Shown piece after piece: positions 5,474 through 9,380 of a stretch of DNA of 9,380 nt. Positions within the stretch are counted from its first letter, which is position 1; each line of letters begins with the position of its first letter. A program made the position numbers and the translations under genes. Under the pieces are notes generated by a model, which was not told where the DNA came from, did not search any database, and saw only the letters and a list, made by a program, of their open reading frames with translations. The DNA is from Candidatus Brocadiales bacterium (GTDB taxonomy: Bacteria; Planctomycetota; Brocadiia; Brocadiales; Bathyanammoxibiaceae): the NCBI GenBank assembly GCA_030586765.1, contig JAUQZZ010000073.1, forward strand, positions 1 through 9,380, read 5' to 3'.

Positions 5474-6200
5474 GCTTCTCTCCTTTGCCTCAAGGCCTCT
5501 TCTCTCAACACGCTATGTAATACCAGGAGCTTTTCCAACAACCATCTGTCCACAACTACACCCAGCGTCTCTGCCAACCAGGGGAGGCATGAGGGTAACA
5601 TCATGTCCTCTCCCATAAACGGGACTATGTAGCTAAACATGTTGACTGCCGCCAGGTTTTCCGTCATCAGGCACGGCTTAACACAAACCCCGCACCACGC
5701 CTTCTTCCCTCCTTGCTCCTTCTCTCCCAGACATTTTATGCAGGCCGCTTTTCGTGAGGAGAATTCAAATTCTCCCCACTCCCTAAGTTTTTTATTAGTG
5801 CGTCCCAGTTGGCAGGCTGGAAGAGGGTTTGATTTCTGCACTGCAACTCTATGAACTGCTCCAGGTAACGGGTGCAATCTGCCAGCATAAATAATCTATC
5901 GTAAGAAAAGGGAATCTCTTTCTTGAGGTCTTCGGCAGTAAGATTGTCAGGAACGCTATCCACTTTCGTAAGCTCAACAAACTCCTTGATTGTTAGCCCC
6001 CGCCAACCCCTTACTCCAAAAGACAGAAGGGCATTCCTTCTCTGTTGTGGGTCAGTAACATGTTGGTCTTTTATCCCCTTCTCTCTCCTCGGCGATAGAT
6101 AGGCGAGGAGCAATTCAAACGTCTCGCCAAACTTCACCCACGCTTCGCCCTCCTGACTACCTATCCATGCCCCCAGGTCTGTTTTTTCCAGGTCTATCAT
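5455..6200 (-). CDS. G-T fusion chaperone by programmed -1 frameshift, 248 aa
   Basis: Join by a -1 slip: frame 0 from 6200 to 5787 (138 codons, ending ..ALIKN), then re-reading base 5787 into the -1 frame (LREWGEFEF..) to the stop at 5455-5457 (110 residues). The T part has a zinc-ribbon-like CIKC-x12-CGVC followed by VKPC. A helical tail rich in Leu, Arg and Glu (about LEKLLVLHSVLREEALRQRR) comes after it. In lambda-like phages the rarer GT product links the tape measure to tail tube subunits. An isolated start for the T frame (for example the ATG at 5877) has no ribosome site and lies inside G. The extension overlaps the tape measure gene by 19 bases. Confidence 0.8.
5736..6200 (-). CDS. 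Tail assembly chaperone G-type protein (frame-0 product), 154 aa
   Basis: The product is a phage tail assembly chaperone of the lambda G kind, expected to bind tape measure protein and guide tail tube assembly. Evidence is the position immediately before the tape measure gene and the overlapping second frame. The segment FGVRGWRGLTI, then IPFSYDRLFMLADCTRYLEQ (about 97-116), matches the usual 'WxG...PFSxxxxxxLL' end of such chaperones. The ATG at 6198-6200 has AAAGGAGG nine bases upstream. Frame 0 continues 16 codons past the slippery site and stops at 5736-5738, giving the abundant short product. It is the first visible element gene, only about 190 bp from the att junction. Confidence 0.8.
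   Translation of the reverse strand: MIDLEKTDLGAWIGSQEGEAWVKFGETFELLLAYLSPRREKGIKDQHVTDPQQRRNALLSFGVRGWRGLTIKEFVELTKVDSVPDNLTAEDLKKEIPFSYDRLFMLADCTRYLEQFIELQCRNQTLFQPANWDALIKNLGSGENLNSPHEKRPA
5754..5793 (-). promoter_or_regulatory. Programmed -1 ribosomal frameshift signal (slippery heptamer plus hairpin)
   Basis: The minus strand reads A_AAA_AAC (5793-5787) in the correct phase of the G frame (..ATA AAA AAC..). It is followed by the 7-base spacer TTAGGGA (5786-5780) and a hairpin at 5779-5754. The hairpin has stem GTGGGGAGAAT / ATTCTCCTCAC (11 pairs, one G-U) and loop TTGA. The slippery sequence, spacing and stem all match canonical bacterial and phage -1 sites. Confidence 0.85.
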
Positions 6201-6249
6201 TTCTTCATTCCTCCTTTCTCTGCCCTCATAGGGTGAGGGTGAGTTTTAG

Positions 6250-6320
6250 GTGTCCAAAAAGTGTCCATCACACTCAAAAATAACCAATATTTTCAACTGT
6301 AACCAAGAGTATTCAACAGT
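6250..6320. repeat. Arm-type direct repeats beside the attachment site
   Basis: GTGTCCA occurs at 6250-6256 and 6261-6267, 11 bp apart (one helical turn). A tandem pair follows: AACCAATATTTTCAACTGT (6282-6300) and AACCAAGAGTATTCAACAGT (6301-6320), about two turns apart. These lie on the element side, 70-130 bp from the tRNA junction. This is where integrase arm sites or excisionase sites are expected. Which protein binds is not shown; a role in the G-gene promoter is the alternative. Confidence 0.5.
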
Positions 6321-6386
6321 GCCTAAACCCAGGACTCACAACTAGATACTTGAAAACCCTTGACTTAGGTAAAATAGCCTAATAGA

Positions 6387-6432
6387 TTTCCTAAACCGTA
6401 GGTCAGAGGTTCAAATCCTCTCGGGCGTACCA
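6387..6432 (+). other. Attachment site: 3' half of tRNA-Arg(CCU), element-host junction
   Basis: From the left: anticodon loop TTCCTAA (6388-6394, anticodon CCT), 3' anticodon stem ACCGT, variable loop AGGTC, T stem AGAGG, T loop TTCAAAT, T stem CCTCT, acceptor 3' strand CGGGCGT, discriminator A, and encoded CCA (6430-6432). The sequence left of 6387 cannot form the 5' half: there is no D arm, no ACGCCCG acceptor strand, and no 5' anticodon stem ACGGT. The fragment is therefore the displaced copy left when an element integrates into a tRNA gene. The complete tRNA-Arg should lie at the element's other end, left of this window. The element is to the left, and host DNA is to the right. It is not a functional tRNA gene. 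Confidence 0.85.
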
Positions 6433-6625
6433 TCTTCTTTTAACTTTTATTAAGAAAAGCTAAAGGGTATGAACCGCATTTACTCCCCAGGAGAAGGAAA
6501 TAATTAGGAAGTCGCAAAGGGAGACAGCTAAGGGCAAAGGGCTGGACTAAAGGAAGGAAGGTCAAGCGCTTTTTATCTTTAATATTCCCTTTTTCTTTTT
6601 AATCTCTCAGTAATTAATCCCTCAC
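6433..6625. other. Intergenic, nothing convincing
   Basis: The stretch between the tRNA remnant and the end of the 221-aa gene holds no open frame with a ribosome site. Two weak features are visible: a 5-bp stem CTTTT/AAAAG near 6443-6460, and T-rich runs at 6570-6602 on the plus strand. Neither forms a clear terminator. Confidence 0.5.
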
Positions 6626-7291
6626 TTACTTTAGAATCCATTCAATTATCTTTGGAATCTGTGTAATTATTGAAATAATAGCGCTTATGGTACCAATGAT
6701 AATTGTAAACACTAGCCAATGTTTTTTGAAAAATTCTTTGACTTTGCCTTTTTTCTTCTCATACGTTAGAACAGGCTTGCCCTCTCCCACTGCCCCTGGA
6801 GTCTCCTGGCTTTCTAGCTCCCGTTCCTTTCTTGCCAGCAAATCCCTGATAGCATATATGACCTTTTGGATTTTCCCCAGTAAAGAGTCCCCCTGTGTAC
6901 TGATAAGCCGCCAGTTTAACTCCTGAGTTTCGTAGCTAAGTCCCAATTCGTTTCTCAATGCCCCATAAATTTTCAGACAATTACCGCAAAGAGGCTCAAC
7001 CCTTTTCTTTTGTATCTCTTTACGTCTTTGTACCCTGGCTTTTGTAATAGCAGGGTCTTGGGGTGGAATAGCCTCTTCTAATGGGGTGGGGAATACCTCC
7101 ACATAATCATTGTCCTTCAGTCCTCTTTCTATTTCACCAGCTCTAATATTGGGCGGAAGGTCTTTGACTCTGGTAGGTACAAACAGAATTTCCTTTTGGG
7201 GTGGTTCAAGTGCAAGCCAATCACACAGGACATCGTAATAGTCCTCAAACGTTTTGAGGTCGGTTTCCAGCATTGCTATTTGCTTTTGCAT
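6626..7291 (-). CDS. Unknown protein with C-terminal membrane anchor, 221 aa
   Basis: I do not recognise the family. Residues 1-30 are helical and acidic. A Pro-rich middle (35-80) is followed by a basic stretch KARVQRRKEIQKKR (84-97) and a CGNC pair (102-105) that could bind metal. A helical segment at 120-162 ends in KERELESQE. A Lys-rich region (179-190) precedes one hydrophobic segment, WLVFTIIIGTISAIISIIT (192-210), and a short amphipathic end. The Lys-rich flank suggests the soluble part is cytoplasmic. It is the last gene of the toxin-antitoxin operon, 29 bases after the HicA-like gene. Its ribosome site is weak (GGGAG about 11 bases upstream). It may be an effector or an unrelated passenger of the operon. 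Confidence 0.65.
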   Translation of the reverse strand: MQKQIAMLETDLKTFEDYYDVLCDWLALEPPQKEILFVPTRVKDLPPNIRAGEIERGLKDNDYVEVFPTPLEEAIPPQDPAITKARVQRRKEIQKKRVEPLCGNCLKIYGALRNELGLSYETQELNWRLISTQGDSLLGKIQKVIYAIRDLLARKERELESQETPGAVGEGKPVLTYEKKKGKVKEFFKKHWLVFTIIIGTISAIISIITQIPKIIEWILK

Positions 7292-7320
7292 TTTGAGGAC
7301 TACTCCCTGGTCTCCCCTTT

Positions 7321-7554
7321 CTACCTGTAGTATTCCAAAAACTCCTCTACTGTTAGGCCGGCCTGCTTTATTAGTTTCACAAGTAGCCCCTTCTTTACTG
7401 TCCTGTGCCTGGGGATAGATAGAATTAGATTAGAACCTTCCCTAGATAGTACCGTATGCTTAGGATTTCTGTGTCCAGTCCTTTCCACCTGCCACCCTGC
7501 CCTGAGAAAGGCCCTAAGAACCCTTTCAGTGGGAAGGTTGCTCAGTCTAGCCAT
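7321..7554 (-). CDS. hicA: HicA-like mRNA interferase toxin, 77 aa
   Basis: The small basic protein has the double-stranded-RNA-binding-like fold of the HicA/YcfA family. It opens with an N-terminal helix and LRAGWQVERTGHRNPKHTVL. The strand ILSIPRHRTVKKGLLVKLIK and the ending QAGLTVEEFLEYY then match the family 'vP-H-x-ik-GtL--ilkqaGi--eeF' pattern. H28 or H33 would be the catalytic His; the usual GSH is GHR here, so activity needs checking. It cleaves mRNA in known members and is neutralised by HicB. Its ATG lies inside the 3' end of the hicB-like gene (8-base overlap), with AAGG seven bases upstream, so translation is coupled to the antitoxin. Confidence 0.88.
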   Translation of the reverse strand: MARLSNLPTERVLRAFLRAGWQVERTGHRNPKHTVLSREGSNLILSIPRHRTVKKGLLVKLIKQAGLTVEEFLEYYR

Positions 7555-7777
7555 GATGGGCCTTGACTGCCCTTTCCTTCTTCCTTAAGACCGCCTGGCA
7601 TTCCCTTATGGCGTCCTTGATATTTTCAATAGCGGAGTCCCTTGTATCTCCCTGGGAGAGGCATCCAGGTATATCAAGGCACTCCACTACGTAGCCCCCA
7701 TCTTCCAGGTCTGGTTCTACAAGGATAGTGTACTCCTTACTTTTGTACGTTATTTTTTCCTTTCGCTTGGCAGTCAT
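7547..7777 (-). CDS. hicB: HicB-like antitoxin (UPF0150), short form, 76 aa
   Basis: The typical HicB partial RNase H-like fold is seen in YTILVEPDLEDGGYVVECLD, IPGCLSQGDTRDSAIENIKDAI and the following helix. The 'GGY-v-ECLDIPGC-sqGdT--eAi-NikdAI' signature is clear. The protein ends at residue 76 without the C-terminal ribbon-helix-helix or HTH that longer HicB proteins use for DNA binding, so it probably cannot repress the operon alone. AAAAGGAGG lies 12 bases before the ATG at 7775-7777. It precedes the toxin gene, the reverse of the E. coli hicAB order, and starts 21 bases after the TumA-like gene. It binds and blocks HicA. Confidence 0.88.
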   Translation of the reverse strand: MTAKRKEKITYKSKEYTILVEPDLEDGGYVVECLDIPGCLSQGDTRDSAIENIKDAIRECQAVLRKKERAVKAHHG

Positions 7778-7798
7778 AGTTTTGTCTAACCTCCTTTT

Positions 7799-8173
7799 CT
7801 AAACCGCTATCATCAGTTCAATGGCGTCGTAGTCTACAGAGGGAGATACCCCTTTTCTGCCTGTCTTTTCCTTCCTGGTACTTACCAGGCCAAGATTTTC
7901 TAATAGCTTTACGTCCTGGGCCACGTTCTTCATGTCCCTGTCAGCCAGCCTGGAGAGTTGGAATAGGGTCTTGGGGTGGTGTTTCCTTATCAGGCGGAGG
8001 AGTTCTAGCCTCTTAGAGGTCAGTGCCTTTCTGAACGCCTCCGTGTCCTCAAAGTAGACCCCTACGTGTTTCTTGACCTTTTCTCCCCTCTCTATGGCCT
8101 TGCATGTCTTGACAAAGTCCTGGAGTGCCTCCCAGGTACTCTTTATCCCTATTCTTACCCTCCTGACCCTCAC
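7799..8173 (-). CDS. tumA: Winged-helix antitoxin/regulator, TumA-like (HVO_A0114 family), 124 aa
   Basis: The N-terminal helix (about 12-32) is followed by VGVYFEDTEAFRKALTSKRL, a linker typical of this family. A winged helix then covers about 56-105, with LFQLSRLADRDMKNVAQDVK as the helix-turn-helix and LENLGLVSTRKE as the wing start. In known pairs this protein accompanies a DUF6516/TumE toxin and acts as antitoxin and repressor. The start is GTG (8171-8173), with AAGGAGG seven bases upstream, overlapping the toxin's TGA as GTGA. It is a good candidate for regulating the operon promoter, since the downstream HicB lacks a DNA-binding domain. Confidence 0.82.
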   Translation of the reverse strand: MRVRRVRIGIKSTWEALQDFVKTCKAIERGEKVKKHVGVYFEDTEAFRKALTSKRLELLRLIRKHHPKTLFQLSRLADRDMKNVAQDVKLLENLGLVSTRKEKTGRKGVSPSVDYDAIELMIAV

Positions 8174-8457
8174 AGCCTTTCCTCCTTGTATTTCTGAATG
8201 TCTGAGTAAAAGTCCTTTATTAGCTTATCTATGCCTTCAAATCTGTAAGGCCCTGTCCTGTCCCCACAGTGCCTGTGGTCTCCTTTACCTTCTGCATTAT
8301 CGTAGCCTATTACCCGCCTACCACCAACGACATACACAAGAGAGTATTTATACCCGTGCGGTCTGTCAGGGATTGGTTTGACCCTCCATATCTTAATCTC
8401 CCTGATATTACCCTCTCTGTCGTGAACCTTATCGTACCTTATAAGCCTGGCCTTCAC
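8170..8457 (-). CDS. tumE: TumE-like toxin (DUF6516 family), 95 aa
   Basis: The sequence carries the family hallmarks: an N-terminal strand pair with IREIKIWRVKPIPDRPHGYK, the YSLVYVVGGRRVIGYDNAEG motif, and GKGDHRHC (about 57-64). A C-terminal helix IDKLIKDFYSDIQKY follows. The His/Asp cluster GDHRH is the likely active or binding site. Members are annotated as toxins paired with a winged-helix antitoxin, exactly the neighbour here. The start is a GTG at 8455-8457. There is no Shine-Dalgarno and the predicted transcript starts within a base or two of the GTG, so translation is likely leaderless. A lower toxin yield would follow if leaderless initiation is weak. Confidence 0.85.
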   Translation of the reverse strand: MKARLIRYDKVHDREGNIREIKIWRVKPIPDRPHGYKYSLVYVVGGRRVIGYDNAEGKGDHRHCGDRTGPYRFEGIDKLIKDFYSDIQKYKEERL

Positions 8458-8464
8458 TTAGGGT

Positions 8465-8493
8465 ATGATACACCTGGTATGTCAAAGAGTCAA
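8465..8493 (-). promoter_or_regulatory. Promoter of the toxin-antitoxin operon
   Basis: The minus strand reads TTGACT (8488-8493), a 17-bp spacer, and TATCAT (8465-8470), each one mismatch from consensus. The GTG start of tumE follows the -10 by 7 bases. GTAT-G-ATAC overlaps the -10 as a small palindrome, and GGTATG repeats at 8462-8467 and 8476-8481. A repressor bound there would block the promoter. Confidence 0.72.
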
Positions 8494-8546
8494 CCTGGAA
8501 GTTTACAGCCTCGTAATCTGTCTTGCCCACAGGTAAGGTTTTTCAT

Positions 8547-8575
8547 TTGACTGTAACCTATGATACCAGTATTAT
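8547..8575 (+). promoter_or_regulatory. Promoter of the 136-aa membrane protein gene
   Basis: TTGACT (8547-8552), a 17-bp spacer, and TATTAT (8570-8575) form a near-consensus promoter. It predicts a start near 8582 and a leader of about 100 bases. The spacer contains TATGATAC (8559-8566), also found at the divergent toxin-antitoxin promoter (8464-8471). Confidence 0.72.
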
Positions 8576-8602
8576 TTCCATACCTAAAAGAAGCCTGTAC
8601 CG

Positions 8603-8631
8603 AGTAGGGGCAGGGTTACCCTGCCCCTACT
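8603..8631. repeat. Perfect 13-bp hairpin in the leader of the 136-aa gene
   Basis: AGTAGGGGCAGGG (8603-8615), loop TTA, CCCTGCCCCTACT (8619-8631). No T-run follows on either strand, so it is not a standard terminator. Direct repeats TACCTAAAAGAAG (8581-8593) and TATCTAAAAGAAG (8645-8657) flank it, 12 of 13 bases alike. It may be a mobile palindromic repeat (GTAGGGGC-type palindromes are common in some genomes) or a leader RNA structure. Confidence 0.7.
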
Positions 8632-8683
8632 AATAAAATCAGGATATCTAAAAGAAGGATATTAAAGATAGTAAGGAGAAGAA

Positions 8684-9094
8684 ATGGCACGCAAGAAAAC
8701 TCACGAACATGAACCAGAGGGTGGTTCTCACGAGCCTAAAGTAGAAGGCGGCTTCCACGAACACAAGGTAGAAGCCGGTTCTCATTCACACGGGCACACT
8801 ACAGAATGCGGCGGCGGCCTGCTTTCCGGGAGGTTGATGCTTGGACTGCTGGTAGCACTTTCCCTGGGTTTTGGTGTGGTCATGGTAAAGAAATATAAGG
8901 CACTGGAGGCCAGGGCCGGGACAGGAGTAATAACCACAGGGGCGGCCCCCGCAAAAGACCCTGAGGTGGAAAAGGCACTCCTGGAGTTGGGCAAGAAGCT
9001 GGGTGCTATCAAGTCGGAACTGGACGAGTTGGAGCCAGTGCTAAAGAAACTGGGTGTAAAGGTGGAGAAGAAGACTGCCTCCAGTTCCCACTGA
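8684..9094 (+). CDS. His-rich single-pass membrane protein, 136 aa
   Basis: Unrecognised family. Residues 7-38 are a His-rich tandem repeat: HEPEGGS (9-15), HEPKVEGGF (16-24), HEHKVEAGS (25-33), HSHGH (34-38), with C42 just after. This suggests binding of zinc, nickel, copper or a similar metal. One hydrophobic segment, LMLGLLVALSLGFGVVMV (51-68), is followed by KKYK. The remainder is a Gly/Ala linker and a charged helix (about 92-130) with coiled-coil-like spacing. Charges on both sides of the membrane segment leave orientation unclear. There is no cleavable signal peptide. AAGGAG lies five bases before the ATG. It is the only plus-strand gene, transcribed away from the toxin-antitoxin operon. 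Confidence 0.8.
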   Translation: MARKKTHEHEPEGGSHEPKVEGGFHEHKVEAGSHSHGHTTECGGGLLSGRLMLGLLVALSLGFGVVMVKKYKALEARAGTGVITTGAAPAKDPEVEKALLELGKKLGAIKSELDELEPVLKKLGVKVEKKTASSSH

Positions 9095-9122
9095 CATTAA
9101 CACGCCTCAGCAAGGAGTTACC

Positions 9123-9187
9123 CTGGTACCAGTTAGCCTCATGAAGCGGCAAAGCCACTTCATAATCCCAGAGACTGAGACCTCAGT
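9123..9187. repeat. Hairpins downstream of the 136-aa gene
   Basis: CTGGTACCAG (9123-9132) is a 10-bp palindrome. ATGAAGCGGC-AAA-GCCACTTCAT (9141-9163) is a 10-bp stem with one mismatch. ACTGAG-AC-CTCAGT (9174-9187) is a third dyad. None is followed by a T-run, so termination of the 136-aa transcript here is possible but not of the standard type. The rest of 9095-9271 shows nothing gene-like. Confidence 0.45.
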
Positions 9188-9271
9188 TTGAGGGAGGGTT
9201 GAGGGATAAAGCTCTCAAAAACTCATTTTACTATGTTTCGAGACCTCTGCAAAAGCCATCACCGCACTGCT

Positions 9272-9353
9272 TGTCATTCTGACCCTGAACGAAGTGAAGG
9301 GGAAGAATCTGGCCTTTTAAGAGATTCTTCGGTCCCCTTCGCTACGCTCAGGG
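9272..9353. repeat. Palindromic interspersed repeat (REP/MITE-like), with copy 3 of the 13-mer
   Basis: The left arm 9283-9310 (CCCTGAACGAAGTGAAGGGG, then AAGAATCT) pairs with 9322-9353 (AGATTCTTC, then GGTCCCCTTC, GCTACGCTCAGGG). About 25 of 28 pairs form, with a 3-base bulge and an 11-base loop. It is preceded by TGTCATTCTGA (9272-9282). The form is a known kind of dispersed bacterial repeat of unknown function. The copy of TTCGCTACGCTCA lies at 9338-9350. Confidence 0.75.
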
Positions 9354-9380
9354 CTTCGGCAACTACTTTGCTCCCTCAGA

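Noticed and set aside
3843..5618. Several long plus-strand frames (3843-4466, 4542-5054, 5184-5618)
   Set aside because: They are antisense shadows of the tape measure gene, rich in Ser/Pro/Leu, without ribosome sites.
5787..5877. Independent start of the T frame at 5877
   Set aside because: It lies inside G, has no ribosome site, and the slippery site explains the frame change better.
6387..6432. Functional tRNA gene
   Set aside because: Only the 3' half is present. No D arm or matching acceptor strand can be found to the left.
8684..8800. CRISPR-like array from the 27-bp repeats
   Set aside because: The repeats are contiguous, coding, and lack spacers.
9230..9262. Possible IS end (GAGACCTCTGCAAAAG)
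   Set aside because: It resembles insertion-sequence termini, but no partner inverted repeat or transposase is in the window.

Overview
The window shows a compact, leftward-transcribed prophage-like or satellite-like element (about 1 to 6386), its right attachment junction in a tRNA-Arg(CCU) remnant (6387-6432), and flanking host DNA (6433-9380). The host DNA carries two toxin-antitoxin modules and a His-rich membrane protein. The organism is a bacterium with strong AAAGGAGG Shine-Dalgarno sites, TTGACA/TATAAT-type promoters, many AGG arginine codons, and a 13-mer (TTCGCTACGCTCA) found three times. A hairpin repeat of the 'CATTCTGA..GAAG..AGAATCT' type at the right end recalls repeats I associate with Chloroflexota and some other environmental bacteria. 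That assignment is tentative.

Element, read right to left on the minus strand. A G-type tail assembly chaperone (6200-5736) continues by a predicted -1 ribosomal frameshift into a T extension ending at 5455; the slippery A_AAA_AAC is followed by a 7-nt spacer and an 11-bp hairpin. A short tape measure protein (569 aa), a coiled-coil protein (140 aa), a helix-turn-helix protein resembling small terminase subunits (193 aa), and a small 55-aa gene follow. Then comes about 430 bp without convincing genes, which holds two diverged 118-bp direct repeats and operator-like palindromes. A strong promoter with an A/T-rich upstream element then drives a nearly leaderless ribbon-helix-helix regulator. 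It is followed by a structured intergenic segment, two unknown small phage-type genes, an excisionase-like HTH gene, an inverted-repeat-rich gap, and a catalytic-domain-only tyrosine integrase cut by the window edge. No head, portal, large terminase, tail tube or baseplate genes are visible, so tail-length genes sit beside integration genes.

Junction. The 3' half of a tRNA-Arg(CCU), from the anticodon loop to CCA, stands at 6387-6432 with no 5' half. This is what a tRNA-targeting integrase leaves at the distal end of its insertion. It places the element on the left and the host on the right. Tandem 20-bp repeats and a pair of GTGTCCA repeats on the element side resemble integrase or excisionase arm sites.

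Host side. A leftward operon starts from a well-formed promoter that leaves almost no leader. It encodes TumE-like toxin, TumA-like winged-helix antitoxin, HicB-like antitoxin, HicA-like toxin and a 221-aa protein with a C-terminal membrane anchor. Divergently, a second well-formed promoter drives a 136-aa protein with His-rich tandem repeats and one membrane segment, through a leader with a perfect 13-bp hairpin. Both divergent promoters contain TATGATAC, a possible shared operator. The right end (9095-9380) is noncoding, with hairpins and a palindromic interspersed repeat.
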